From Rhynchopus sp. YZ270_cl-10 (lineage: Eukaryota; Euglenozoa; Diplonemea; Diplonemida; Diplonemidae): a stretch of DNA of 64,000 bases. The stretch lies in assembly GCA_964035575.1 (NCBI GenBank), contig OZ037849.1, forward strand, positions 1,302,001 through 1,366,000, read 5' to 3'. Positions 45,743 through 56,254 of the stretch are shown here, in pieces. Position numbers and translations under genes: made by a program. Every line of letters begins with the position of its first letter. Position 1 is the first letter of the stretch. Below the pieces are notes generated by a model. The model had not been told where the DNA came from. It worked only from the letters and a program-made list of their open reading frames with translations, and searched no databases.

Positions 45743-47560
45743 ATGAGGGGGATGCAGTGTCTCTATGGCGTGCTGTCCTTGGACGGCACACTGAGCACCA
45801 AAGAGAAGGAGCGCCGCACACAGTACTTCATCTTCTGTGTTATAGGTACGTATATGAGTGTTTTAAACTGGATGATATCGTTCGACATGCACATGCATCG
45901 TCCTGCGTACATGGCGGGGACAGTGTTATGCCTTAGTGGGGTTGCGATTGGTCTGTGTGCCGTTCTGTGCAGAGTTCCCTTGACAGCGCGTGTGGTGGCG
46001 GGCACGCTTTACTTGGTCACAGCTGGCATTCTGATTGGTGATCTGGATGCACGTACAATCTCGACTTCAGAGTGGCCTCTCCTCGTGCTCATCATCGACT
46101 TACTGCTTGTGATGCAGGTGCCAACACGGTACAGTCTGAGTCTTGTGTGTGTCATAGTCATGTGGATGGTGCTGCTTGGTGTTGAAGAGTGCTTCAGGTT
46201 TGGTCTGTTTGAGATGCCAGGGTTGGCGCCACAAGAGGGTAAGTACGGACGGCTGTATTACGCCGAACGTATGTATTCGTGTGAGAAGCTGCCATGCCCA
46301 AAGGACTTTCTATCACCTGAAGTACTTGCCTCAGTGGCCGTCTTTCTGATTGACTTCATCGTGACACGTGGTTTCGCACGCCAAGTACTGAAGGAGCAGG
46401 AAGCAATGGAGCGGACGATCAACGCTGTGCAGGAGATCGCCTCACTCCTGGCAGGATACGACGTGGAGAAGGTGGCGGAGCTGCTGGAGGAGCATGAACA
46501 TGAGCTGCCTGTGGGGATGACGGTGGCACTGCGTGCGTTGGAGAAGAACCTGCGGTCGTACAAAGCGTACCTGCCGAAGACGTGTCTGCTTGGGGATGAA
46601 ACAGCAGGAGGTGAAGATGGATGGAGCGAGCACACGAGTGAAACGCAGCCACTGTCGTCATATTCAACTGTCAGCTCACCTATTCATGAATCAAGTGTGC
46701 GACACATTGCTTTGGGGCTCACGTCTGTGAAGGCGACTCTGCTGACGGTGAACATCAAAGACACGTTGCGTCTGGTGGAGCAGGACAGTGCACACTTCTC
46801 CTCCTTCTTCACAACTCTTCTTCTGAAGACATTGAAGGCAACAGAGTCATACCGTGGGATGGTGGACGTGTTTGTTGGTGACAGGGTGCACTGCTCGTTC
46901 AACACGTCAAGGCAGTGTGCAAACCACGCCACCTCAGCACTGCACACAGCAACGATGCTCTTGCAGGACTCCAAGCTATCGCAGGTGAACATCGGTGTTG
47001 CGACTGGGAAGGTGCTGCGTGGTGACATGGGGTGTGAAGTGATGCGCCGCTTCAGCATGGTGGGCACACTTGTGCGTGACGTGCATGGGATGGAACGTGC
47101 AGGACGTATCCTTGGCTGCGACGTGCTCTGCAACCGCCTCTGCTTCAGCGACGCTGAGTGTGAACACGAGATGCGCCTGATTCCGTGCAAGGTGGAAGTG
47201 TCTGCGACCTCTGACACACCTGAAGTGGTTGCCGAGCTTCTGCTTGACATGGCACGCTCCAGCATCCCAACAGACGAGCTTCTGCCTGACACAACCCTTT
47301 CTCATGATCCAGCTGGGGAACCTGGTGCTGGAGAATGGATGTACCAGATCGGGAAGAACAGTGACTGGGATCAGTACAACACAACAGTGCAGAAGTACCT
47401 GAAAGGCGATGTGTCTGCAGCAGCGGTTGAAGAGGCTGCACAGGGTTGTCCTTGTGAACGGAGCCCTTTGAACGTGCATCCCTCGACAGTCAAGGGCGGG
47501 CTTCTGAGTGTGGCCTTGGCAACACCACTGCACGAGGATACTTTTACTGCAGCATACTGA
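45743..47560 (+). CDS. Six-helix membrane protein with degenerate cyclase-like domain (paralog 4)
   Basis: 605 residues from MRGMQCLYGVLSLDG (in-frame ATG also at 45716). The order is as in paralog 1: six helices, the loop CEKLPCP, helical linker, acidic/Ser linker (GGEDGWSEHTSE), degenerate cyclase domain, tail. It carries LLQDSKLSQ where paralog 3 has LFRGLKLSQ, but shares paralog 3's long ARSSIPTDELL linker. That mosaic pattern suggests exchange among copies. It ends ATPLHEDTFTAAY. The 5' region matches paralogs 3 and 5. Confidence 0.85.
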   Translation: MRGMQCLYGVLSLDGTLSTKEKERRTQYFIFCVIGTYMSVLNWMISFDMHMHRPAYMAGTVLCLSGVAIGLCAVLCRVPLTARVVAGTLYLVTAGILIGDLDARTISTSEWPLLVLIIDLLLVMQVPTRYSLSLVCVIVMWMVLLGVEECFRFGLFEMPGLAPQEGKYGRLYYAERMYSCEKLPCPKDFLSPEVLASVAVFLIDFIVTRGFARQVLKEQEAMERTINAVQEIASLLAGYDVEKVAELLEEHEHELPVGMTVALRALEKNLRSYKAYLPKTCLLGDETAGGEDGWSEHTSETQPLSSYSTVSSPIHESSVRHIALGLTSVKATLLTVNIKDTLRLVEQDSAHFSSFFTTLLLKTLKATESYRGMVDVFVGDRVHCSFNTSRQCANHATSALHTATMLLQDSKLSQVNIGVATGKVLRGDMGCEVMRRFSMVGTLVRDVHGMERAGRILGCDVLCNRLCFSDAECEHEMRLIPCKVEVSATSDTPEVVAELLLDMARSSIPTDELLPDTTLSHDPAGEPGAGEWMYQIGKNSDWDQYNTTVQKYLKGDVSAAAVEEAAQGCPCERSPLNVHPSTVKGGLLSVALATPLHEDTFTAAY

Positions 47561-48339
47561 AGAGCGAGAGACACGACTGAGAGTGCATCTGTGCGGACTT
47601 GTGCGTACATACACAAGAGGCGCAAAGCAAGAGAGAGACAACAGAAGGCACATTAACAATGACAGATGTTGTTAGGAGCAGTTGGATGGAGAATACACGT
47701 GTGATGAGAACCTTTTGCAGGTTTATTCCTAGATCTGCCTTTTTCTCTCGACATTTTAATTTATCCGGTTAATTGTTACTTTTGTGTTTTTTCCAGGATT
47801 CTGGGGATTGCGCCTAGGCTAGCACGGTTTACTTTCATTTCATTAGGGACATTGCAGACGAACCAAAACTACGAGCTTTTGGTTCTTCTGCACAGTAGGC
47901 TGGGCATACCCAGAAGGCAAATTCGTATAGTCAAGTCAGCGCATAGTTGCAGGGGTAGGGGTGGAGTCACCCCTGACCACCTTAGACAAAACACTGGGTT
48001 AGGGATTGATTGGAAGTGCTTTTACTCAAACACCGTCACAAAAAAATCGCAAAATTGAACATGCATTCACGTAGAAATTCAGAAAACGCAGTCATTACGC
48101 CATCATTTTGCCCTCCTCTCGTGTTGTCTTTATTGGTTCGTGGGGGGGAAAAGGAGTGCGCTTTCATTGATATGGGGCCGCAATGAGAGGAAGTTTCATT
48201 TTTTTGTTCAGATTATTTCTGACTTTTGTGTGCAACTTTTCCTGTGCGAAAACCTCGCAACTATTCTTTGTCCTTTGTGTCGGAACTGATCCGTTTCATT
48301 TCCTCCTTTTTCCATGACCAGATTATTACATTACACAAG
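47561..48339. other. Spacer between paralogs 4 and 5
   Basis: The first 200 bp of 3' flank resemble the flank of paralog 3 (ACAATGACAGATGTTGTTAGGA core). The rest shows no gene. About 48205-48339 is the shared 5' region, ending in a pyrimidine tract and CCAG just before the start. Confidence 0.6.
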
Positions 48340-50061
48340 ATGAGGGGGATGCAGTGTCTTGATGGCGTGCTGTCCTTGGACGGCACACTGAGCAAGAAGG
48401 AGAAGGAGCTTCGCACACACTTCTTCACCTTTTGCAGTGTTGCTCTCGGTTCGTGTGTCAACGGGTTCTCTCTCTCCTTCGACATGCATGCACATCAACC
48501 TGTATACATGGCTGGCACTACCTCGGCCATATTAGCTTTTGCCATCGGTGTCGGTCTAGTGCTGTGCAGGGTGCCCTTGACAACACCCATCGTGGTGGGC
48601 ACGATGTACTCAGTAACAGCGAGCATTCTGATGTGGGACTTGAATGCACGTACAATCTCTTTTGAACAATGGCCAATGCTTGTGCTTGTGATCGACATGT
48701 TGCTTGTGATGCAGGTGCCCACACGGTACACCCTGGGTCTCGTGTGTTTCATAGTCATGTGGTTGGTGCTGATGTCTGTTGAGGCGAGCTTCAGGTTTGG
48801 TCTGTTTGACCTTCCAGGGTTGCCTAAACAGGAGGGTGAGTACGGAAGGCTAGATTATGCCAACCGTGAGTTTGCCTGTGAGAAGCTGCCATGTCCAATG
48901 CCCTTTCTCTCACCTACGCTATTTGCACCGCTGTCTGTCTTCGTACTTGACTTCATCGTGACACGCGGTTTCGCACGCCAAGTACTGAAGGAGCAGGCAT
49001 CAATGGAGCGGACGATCAACGCTGTGCAAGAGATTGCCTCGCTCCTGGCAAGGTACGACGTGGAGAAGGTGGCGGAGCTGCTGGAGGAGCATGAACATGA
49101 GCTGCCTGTGGGGATGACGGTGGCACTGCGTGCGTTGGAGAAGAACCTGCGGTCGTACAAAGCGTACCTCCCACAGACGTGCCTGCTTGGGGATGAAACA
49201 GAAGGTGAAGATGAAAGCAGCGAGCACACGAGTGAAACGCAGGCACTCTCGTCCTGTTCAGGTACCAGCTCATCCATTCATGAAGCAGTTGTGCGACACA
49301 TTGCTTTGGGGCTCACGTCTGTGAAGGCGACTCTGCTGACGGTGAACATCAAAGACACGTTGCGTCTGGTGGAGCAGGACAGTGCACACTTCTCCTCCTT
49401 CTTCACAACTCTTCTTCTGAAGACGTTGAAGGCAACAGAGTCATACCGTGGGATGGTGGACGTGTTTGTCGGTGACAGGGTGCACTGCTCGTTCAACACG
49501 TCAAGGCAGTGTGTAAACCACGCCACCTCAGCACTGCACACAGCAACGATGCTGTTCAGGGGGTTGAAGCTGTCGCAGGTGAACATCGGTGTTGCAACTG
49601 GGAAGGTGTTACGTGGTGACATGGGGTGTGAAGTGATGCGCCGCTTCAGCATGGTGGGCACACTTGTGCGTGACGTGCATGGGATGGAACGTGCAGGACG
49701 TATCCTTGGCTGCGACGTGCTCTGCAACCGCCTCTGCTTCAGCGATGCTGAGTGCGAACACGAGTTGCGCCTGATTCCGTGCAAGGTGGAAGTGTCTGCA
49801 ACCTCTGACACACCTGAAGTGGTTGCCGAGCTTCTTCTTGACAATGAACAAGCCGACCACGCGACTGAAGAATGGATGTACCAGATCGGGAAGAACAGTG
49901 ACTGGGATCAGTACAACACAACAGTGCAGAAGTACCTGAAAGGCGATGTGCCTGCAGCAGCAGTTGAAGAGGCTGCACAGGGTTGTCCTTGTGAACGGAG
50001 CCCTTTGAACGTGCATCCCTCGACAGTCAAGGGCGGGCTTCTGAGTGTGGCCTTGACGTGA
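48340..50061 (+). CDS. Six-helix membrane protein with degenerate cyclase-like domain (paralog 5)
   Basis: 573 residues from MRGMQCLDGVLSLDG. The upstream ATG used as an alternative in paralogs 3 and 4 is out of frame here (48314) because of small indels, so this copy fixes the family start. Helix 1 is distinctive (FCSVALGSCVNGFSLSF). The linker is shortened (GDETEGEDESSEHTSE), and the C-terminus is the shortest of the family, stopping at SVALT with TGA. Changes at two otherwise fixed tail or linker positions (GDVPAAA; IHEAVVRH) are unique to it. No break is seen. Confidence 0.85.
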   Translation: MRGMQCLDGVLSLDGTLSKKEKELRTHFFTFCSVALGSCVNGFSLSFDMHAHQPVYMAGTTSAILAFAIGVGLVLCRVPLTTPIVVGTMYSVTASILMWDLNARTISFEQWPMLVLVIDMLLVMQVPTRYTLGLVCFIVMWLVLMSVEASFRFGLFDLPGLPKQEGEYGRLDYANREFACEKLPCPMPFLSPTLFAPLSVFVLDFIVTRGFARQVLKEQASMERTINAVQEIASLLARYDVEKVAELLEEHEHELPVGMTVALRALEKNLRSYKAYLPQTCLLGDETEGEDESSEHTSETQALSSCSGTSSSIHEAVVRHIALGLTSVKATLLTVNIKDTLRLVEQDSAHFSSFFTTLLLKTLKATESYRGMVDVFVGDRVHCSFNTSRQCVNHATSALHTATMLFRGLKLSQVNIGVATGKVLRGDMGCEVMRRFSMVGTLVRDVHGMERAGRILGCDVLCNRLCFSDAECEHELRLIPCKVEVSATSDTPEVVAELLLDNEQADHATEEWMYQIGKNSDWDQYNTTVQKYLKGDVPAAAVEEAAQGCPCERSPLNVHPSTVKGGLLSVALT

Positions 50062-51895
50062 CCGTTGCGGGACAAGACGACAAAGGACTGACAATGTTTC
50101 AGAGTCTTCTCTATCCACGTGACTTGCTGTTGTTGCGAAAAGTTGAACATAGAGTCTCTTCCATTGTGGGTGAGTGTGTCTGAGAGATTGTTTTGTCGCT
50201 CGCACTGTTCTCTAGCGCAGGGATACCGTGAATCCAGCACATGAATTTGGAGCCTGGCGGTGCATGGCATGTGGTGATGGCACTTACGTGGCAACATGTG
50301 CTGCAATCCAATTGCGAGTGCTCGCGCACCAGCTGGGTAGTACAGTAAGCGTGGTCGTAGCCCTGTCAACACTTCTGTTCTTAAGGTACGCTGTCACGAG
50401 AGGTAATAATATTATTGCAAGCCCTTTTTTTAGTTAACACGTAGTATTTGGCAAAGTGTTCGAGAATATCGCAAAAAGTCGCGCGTCTGCGTATCCACCT
50501 CCCCTCTTGTTTTCCACTCTCTCTTTCCCCCCTGTGCTCCACGACATTTTCTGTACTTCAGGCAAACACATTTCATACCGTAAATGTGCAAAATATTATT
50601 TACCGTTATCAAATCGAAGAAGAAAAAACAGGAAAATCCCACCGACGAGGCGAGCGTCATGAATCTTTTCCCCCCTCCCGTTTATAGTCTTTTGAGCAAC
50701 AAGCAAAGAGAAACGAGTCTCTCGAGCATCTTTTTTTGTAGCTCTGTCACACTTTTACAAGGGACACCTCACACAGGCTTTTTTTGTCTTTGCAATTTTT
50801 GTGGGAGATTATTGATTCCGTCTCTCGTACTGAATTGTTTCCCATAATATTCTCGGAAAAGGGGTAGTTTAATCTTCTGTGGTCTGGGAACAAAAGAGTC
50901 ATAACACGGAGTGAACAAGATAAAACAAAAGGCTTGCGTTTCTTTTATCGAACAGATTTTATTCTCCGCCCCGTACCCAAAACATAAACACCACTGTGAA
51001 TCAGAAAAAATATTTTCCCTTTTCTTTTTTCTTCCACACACGCTTGTTTTTGTGCTTCGTTCATTTTTTATTAAAAAAGCTTTGTTTCGAGTGCGAAACG
51101 TTTCTCCATGTATTGCACGGGAAACAACATGACAAACAGGTGCAGGGTGGTTCCGTGCTTACCATAGAACCTGGCACCTTGTGTGTCTCCCAAAAACCAA
51201 AAAAGCGTTGTGTGTGAAGTTTTGAAGGAAGGAAAAATAAAATTATCGGTCCGTTCGAGACACGTGTTGATACGAAAACCCGGGCCAGAAGATTCCCCTG
51301 CTCTTCCCAGGCGCGCTGTTTTATGTACGACAAAAACTTTGTCAATGATCCAAACGTCTGAGGCTTTTTGTTTATTCCCCCCCTTTATTGTGCTCACCTC
51401 ATTTCTGTACTTCAGGCAAAGGGGTTTTTCTTTGCGTATTACGTGGGTAGCGTCCTAACTCAACAAAAAACGACGATTTTATTTTGTTTACACAACAGTT
51501 CTCAGTGAACGTGTGGGCGAGAGCAATGCTTTTTATCTTTTTTGTATACAAACATACGAAGCGGTACGCGTCCGGTTTGTTAGGAAATAATACGTAAAGT
51601 TCGAGAATGTAGGTTTTATTATTTTTCCTGCCTACATGAATGCAACGGTATAACCAAAAAAGATCTTTTGGTGCCGATTCGCTCATTTTGCTTTGTTAGT
51701 GTTCCTCATGGTGTGCATGCCGCTGTGCGGAACGGAGTGTAAGGCCTCTGGGTTTTTGGGGTACATTAGCGTGTTATCAGTTTGCCTTCTTGTTTTGTCT
51801 GGTACTCTCTACGTGAATCTAGACTGACAAATGGTGTTTCATCCCTCTGCCTTCCCCCAACCACCACGATACTGCAGGTACACAGGGGAGGTGCC
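50062..51895. repeat. Spacer of dispersed repeats between paralogs 5 and 6
   Basis: 50438-50630 matches 24248-24420. 50914-51260 matches the repeat at 43139-43480 and 22067-22700. GAGAATGTAGGTTTTATTAT at about 51605 resembles 17448. No gene is seen. The last 60 bp before the next ATG end in a pyrimidine/CA stretch and CTGCAG. Confidence 0.6.
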
Positions 51896-53641
51896 ATGCA
51901 GTGTTTCGATACACACTGTCTCAAAGCCGTGCTGTCCTTGGACGGCACACTTGGCAAGAAGGGGACGGAGCTGCGTACACACTTCTTTGTCTTTTCCACT
52001 ATTGTAGTGTGCTTCTGTCTCGCAGGCATCTCGTTCTCCTGGGAAAGACATGTGCACCAACCCGCGTATCTGGCAGGTACATTAACAGCAATATTATCTG
52101 GGGTGCTAGGTATGTGTGCAGTGCTGTGCAGGGTGCCGTTGACAAGCTTTGTTGTGGTGGGGTCGCTCTACATGCTTACAACTGCCATTCTGATGTGGGA
52201 TTTGACTGCACGCACAATCTCCTCGTCGCAGTGGCCACAGCTTGTTGTCGTGATCGATGTGCTGCTTGTGATGCAGGTGCCCACACGGTACAGTCTGGGT
52301 CTTGTGTGCTTGGTTATCATGTGGTTGGTGCTGATGTCTGCTGAGGAGGGCTTCAGGTTTGGTCTGTTCGACATCCCCGGATTGCCGAAACAGGAGGGTA
52401 AGTACGGACGGCTGTATTACGCCGAACGCGCATATGCCTGTGAGAAGCTGCCATGTCCAATGCACTTTCTCTCACCTACTGTATTCGCGGCGCTGTCTGT
52501 CTTTGTGATTGACTTCATTGTGACACGTGGTTTCGCACGTGAGGTGCTGACGGAGCAGGCATCAATGGAGCGGACGATCAACGCTGTGCAAGAGATTGCC
52601 TCGCTCCTGGCAGGATACGACGTGGAGAAGGTGGCGGAGCTGCTGGAGGAGCATGAACATGAGCTGCCTGTGGGGATGACGGTGGCGCTGCGTGCGTTGG
52701 AGAAGAACCTGCGGTCGTACAAAGCATACCTGCCACAGACTTGTCTGCTTGGGGATGAAACAGCAGGAGGTGAAGATGAAAGCAGCGAGCACACGAACTT
52801 GAGTGAAGCACAGACGTCATTTTCGTCATGTTCAACTGTCAGCTCACCCATTCACGAATCAGTTGTGCGACACATTGCTTTGGGGCTCACGTCTGTGAAG
52901 GGGACTCTGCTGACGGTGAACATCAAAGACACGTTGCGTCTGGTGGAGCAGGACAGTGCACACTTCTCCTCCTTCTTCACAGCTCTTCTTCTGAAGACGT
53001 TGAAGGCAACAGAACAATACCGTGGGATGGTGGACGTGTTTGTCGGTGACAGGGTGCACTGCTCGTTCAACACGTCAAGGCAGTGTGCAAACCACGCCAC
53101 CTCAGCACTGCACACAGCAACGATGCTCTTGCAGGACTCCGAGCTGTCGCAGGTGAACATCGGTGTTGCAACTGGGAAGGTGCTGCGTGGTGACATGGGG
53201 TGTGAAGTGATGCGCCGCTTCAGCATGGTGGGCACACTTGTGCGTGACGTGCATGGGATGGAACGTGCAGGACGTATCCTTGGCTGCGACGTGCTCTGCA
53301 ACCGCCTCTGCTTCAGCGAAGCTGAGTGCGAACACGAGATGCGCCTGATTCCGTGCAAGGTGGAAGTGTCTGCAACCTCTGACACACCTGAAGTGGTTGC
53401 CGAGCTTCTGCTTGACAACGAACAAGCCGACCATGCGACTGAAGAGTGGATGTACCAGATCGGGAAGAACAGTGACTGGGAGAACTACAACACAACAGTG
53501 CAGAAGTACCTGAAAGGCGATGTGTCTGCAGCAGCAGTTGAAGAGGCTGCACAGGGTTGTCCTTGTGAACAGAGCCCTTTGAACGTGCATCCCTCGACAG
53601 TCAAGGGCGGGCTTCTGAGTGTGGACTTGGCGCTCCCCTGA
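51896..53641 (+). CDS. Six-helix membrane protein with degenerate cyclase-like domain (paralog 6)
   Basis: 581 residues from MQCFDTHCLKAVLSLDG, the first ATG in this frame. It has all six helices, with helix 1 distinctive (FSTIVVCFCLAGISFSW), the CEKLPCP loop, helical linker and degenerate cyclase domain. The Ser-rich linker (TNLSEAQTSFSS) is like that of paralog 2. One residue in the conserved block differs (KGTLLTVN for KATLLTVN). The tail ends SVDLALP. It forms a tandem pair with paralog 7, whose 5' end matches it from about 51846. Confidence 0.85.
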   Translation: MQCFDTHCLKAVLSLDGTLGKKGTELRTHFFVFSTIVVCFCLAGISFSWERHVHQPAYLAGTLTAILSGVLGMCAVLCRVPLTSFVVVGSLYMLTTAILMWDLTARTISSSQWPQLVVVIDVLLVMQVPTRYSLGLVCLVIMWLVLMSAEEGFRFGLFDIPGLPKQEGKYGRLYYAERAYACEKLPCPMHFLSPTVFAALSVFVIDFIVTRGFAREVLTEQASMERTINAVQEIASLLAGYDVEKVAELLEEHEHELPVGMTVALRALEKNLRSYKAYLPQTCLLGDETAGGEDESSEHTNLSEAQTSFSSCSTVSSPIHESVVRHIALGLTSVKGTLLTVNIKDTLRLVEQDSAHFSSFFTALLLKTLKATEQYRGMVDVFVGDRVHCSFNTSRQCANHATSALHTATMLLQDSELSQVNIGVATGKVLRGDMGCEVMRRFSMVGTLVRDVHGMERAGRILGCDVLCNRLCFSEAECEHEMRLIPCKVEVSATSDTPEVVAELLLDNEQADHATEEWMYQIGKNSDWENYNTTVQKYLKGDVSAAAVEEAAQGCPCEQSPLNVHPSTVKGGLLSVDLALP

Positions 53642-54155
53642 GGGTGATCTGTCCGGTCTTTTTTTGAAGCTCGGACGAGCCTCGAGTGTCATCCTCCACA
53701 CTTTTGAATGCTGAGTTCAGAGGGAGTAGTGTCAGGTACATACGGCCCCGTACCTAGGGTTCACTGCAGTCGTATGACCAGTGCTTACGCACCGGGAGTT
53801 CGTTGAACTAGCATGACCCTTTTGTCTTCAATAGCGTTTCTTTGTCCTTATTCGTCTGAGAACGGATATCATTTAACCACACAACCTCTTAACCCTAGTA
53901 AGTATGGTACTTCTGGAACGATTTTTGAACTTTTTCGAGTTTTGCAAAAAATATTGTTTTGGGTCTTTCCGGGATGCGCTCAACAAACAACAAAGGACGA
54001 ATAATACAAAATAGAACGGGGGGGTTCTACATTACTTCGCAAATGAGTTTCTTTTTTCCTCCTCACACAAGCACAGTTACCACACAGCAGGTACCCTTCC
54101 TTCACTCCTTCCCCCAACACACATCACGATACTGCAGGTACACAGGGGAGGTGCC
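53642..54155. repeat. Spacer, first copy of a 0.43-kb direct repeat
   Basis: 53656-54095 is repeated at about 55811-56247 (offset 2155 bp), so each 3' flank and next 5' flank were duplicated with a gene. Downstream of 54096 the sequence switches to match the 5' flank of paralog 6. The 5' end of paralog 7 is therefore a junction of two sources. There are two acceptor-like CAGs at 54089-54091 and 54134-54136. Confidence 0.8.
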
Positions 54156-55754
54156 ATGCAGTGTTTCGATACACACTGTCTCAAAGCCGTGCTGTCCTTG
54201 GACGGCACACTTGGCAAGAAGGGGACGGAGCTGCGTACACACTTCTTTGTTGTGGTGGGGTCGCTCTACATGCTTACAACTGATATTCTGATGTGGGATT
54301 TGAGCGAGCGCACAATCTCCTCTTCTCAATGGCCACAGCTTGTTGTCGTGATCGACATGCTGCTTGTGATGCAGGTGCCCACACGGTACAGTCTGGGTCT
54401 TGTGTGCTTGGTAATCATGTGGTTGGTGCTGATGTCCGTTGAGGAGAGCTTCAGGTTTGGTCTGTTCGACCTGCCAGGGTTGCCATACAATCAGGGTAAG
54501 TACGGACGGCTGTATTACGCCGAACGTAATTCATGTGAGAAGCTGCCATGTCCAATACCCTTCCCGTCACCTACTCTATTTGCGGCGGTTGGCGTCTTTG
54601 GGATTGACTTCATCGTGACACGTGGTTTCGCACGTGAGGTGCTGAAGGAGCAGGCATCAATGGAGCGGACGATCAACGCTGTGCAGGAGATTGCCTCGCT
54701 CCTGGCAGGATACGACGTGGAGAAGGTGGCGGAGCTGCTGGAGGAGCATGAACATGAGCTGCCTGTGGGGATGACGGTGGCACTGCGTGCGTTGGAGAAG
54801 AACCTGCGGTCGTACAAAGCGTACCTGCCACTGACGTGTCTGCTTGGGGGTGAGTCCGATGACGGTAGCGTTGAGTGTACGAGTGAAGCACAGACGTCAT
54901 TGTCATCATGTTCAACTGTCAGCTCACCCATTCATGAATCAGTTGTGGGTATGGTTCCTTTGGTGCTCACGTCTGTGAAGGCGACTCTGCTGACGGTGAA
55001 CATCAAAGACACGTTGCGTCTGGTGGAGCAGGACAGTGCACACTTCTCCTCCTTCTTCACAACTCTTCTTCTGAAGACGTTGAAGGCAACAGAGTCACAC
55101 CGTGGGATGGTGGACGTGTTTGTCGGTGACAGGGTGCACTGCTCGTTCAACACGTCAAGGCAGTGTGCAAACCACGCCACCTCAGCACTTCACACAGCAA
55201 CGATGTTGTTCAGGGGGTTGAAGCTGTCACAGCTGTCGCAGGTGAACATCGGTGTTGCAACTGGGAAGGTGCTGCGTGGTGACATGGGGTGTGAAGTGAT
55301 GCGCCGCTTCAGCATGGTGGGCACACTTGTGCGTGACGTGCATGGGATGGAACGTGCAGGACGTATCCTTGGCTGCGACGTGCTCTGCAACCGTATGTGC
55401 TTCAGCGAAGCTGAGTGTGAACACGAGATGCGCCTGATTCCGTGCAAGGTGGAAGTGTCTGCAACCTCTGACACACCTGAAGTGGTTGCCGAGCTTCTGC
55501 CTGGTACTGAACCAGTGGGCATTCCCACCGAAGAATGGATGTACCAGATCGGGAAGAACAGTGCGTGGGAGAACTACAACACAACAGTGCGGAAGTACCT
55601 GAAAGGCGATGTGTCTGCAGCAGCGGTTGAAGAGGCTGCACAGGGTTGTCCTTGTGAACGGAGCCCTTTGAACGTGCATCCTTCGACAGTCAAGGGCGGG
55701 CTTCTGAGTGTGGCCTTGGCACGACCGTTGCGGGACAAGACAACACGAGACTAG
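54156..55754 (+). CDS. Family member lacking membrane helices 1 and 2 (paralog 7)
   Basis: 532 residues from MQCFDTHCLKAVLSLDG. Compared with paralog 6, an in-frame segment of about 54 residues is missing after LRTHFF, removing helices 1 and 2 and rejoining at VVVGSLYMLTT. Four helices then remain, an even number, so the C-terminal half could still face the cytoplasm. Other specifics: loop RNSCEKLPCP shortened; start of the degenerate domain altered (ESVVGMVPLVLTS for ESVVRHIALGLTS); LSQLSQ motif as in paralog 3; tail ARPLRDKTTRD. The frame is otherwise intact. It could be functional or a young degenerating copy. Confidence 0.8.
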   Translation: MQCFDTHCLKAVLSLDGTLGKKGTELRTHFFVVVGSLYMLTTDILMWDLSERTISSSQWPQLVVVIDMLLVMQVPTRYSLGLVCLVIMWLVLMSVEESFRFGLFDLPGLPYNQGKYGRLYYAERNSCEKLPCPIPFPSPTLFAAVGVFGIDFIVTRGFAREVLKEQASMERTINAVQEIASLLAGYDVEKVAELLEEHEHELPVGMTVALRALEKNLRSYKAYLPLTCLLGGESDDGSVECTSEAQTSLSSCSTVSSPIHESVVGMVPLVLTSVKATLLTVNIKDTLRLVEQDSAHFSSFFTTLLLKTLKATESHRGMVDVFVGDRVHCSFNTSRQCANHATSALHTATMLFRGLKLSQLSQVNIGVATGKVLRGDMGCEVMRRFSMVGTLVRDVHGMERAGRILGCDVLCNRMCFSEAECEHEMRLIPCKVEVSATSDTPEVVAELLPGTEPVGIPTEEWMYQIGKNSAWENYNTTVRKYLKGDVSAAAVEEAAQGCPCERSPLNVHPSTVKGGLLSVALARPLRDKTTRD

Positions 55755-56254
55755 ATACGCCTATGTGCCGACAGTGTCTGAGTCTCCTGGGTTATGGTGT
55801 GAAATGTCGGGTCTTTTTTTGAAGCTCGGACGAGCCTCGAGTGTCATCCTCCACACTTTTGAATGCTGAGTTCAGAGGGAGTAGTGTCAGGTACATACGG
55901 CCCCGTACCTAGGGTTCACTGCAGTCGTATGACCAGTGCTTACGCACCGGGAGTTCGTTGAACTAGCATGACCCTTTTGTCTTCAATAGCGTTTCTTTGT
56001 CCTTATTCGTCTGAGAACGGATATCATTTAACCACACAACCTCTTAACCCTAGTAAGTATGGTACTTCTGGAACGATTTTTGAACTTTTTCGAGTTTTGC
56101 AAAAAATATTGTTTTGGGTCTTTCCGGGATGCGCTCAACAAACAACAAAGGACGAATAATACAAAATAGAACGGGGGGGTTCTACATTACTTCGCAAATG
56201 AGTTTCTTTTTTCCTCCTCACACTAGCACAGTTACCACAGCAGGTACCCCCCTC
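55755..56254. repeat. Spacer, second copy of the 0.43-kb direct repeat
   Basis: 55811-56247 repeats 53656-54095 almost exactly. It ends at an acceptor-like ACCACAGCAG just before the next start. No gene is seen. Confidence 0.8.
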
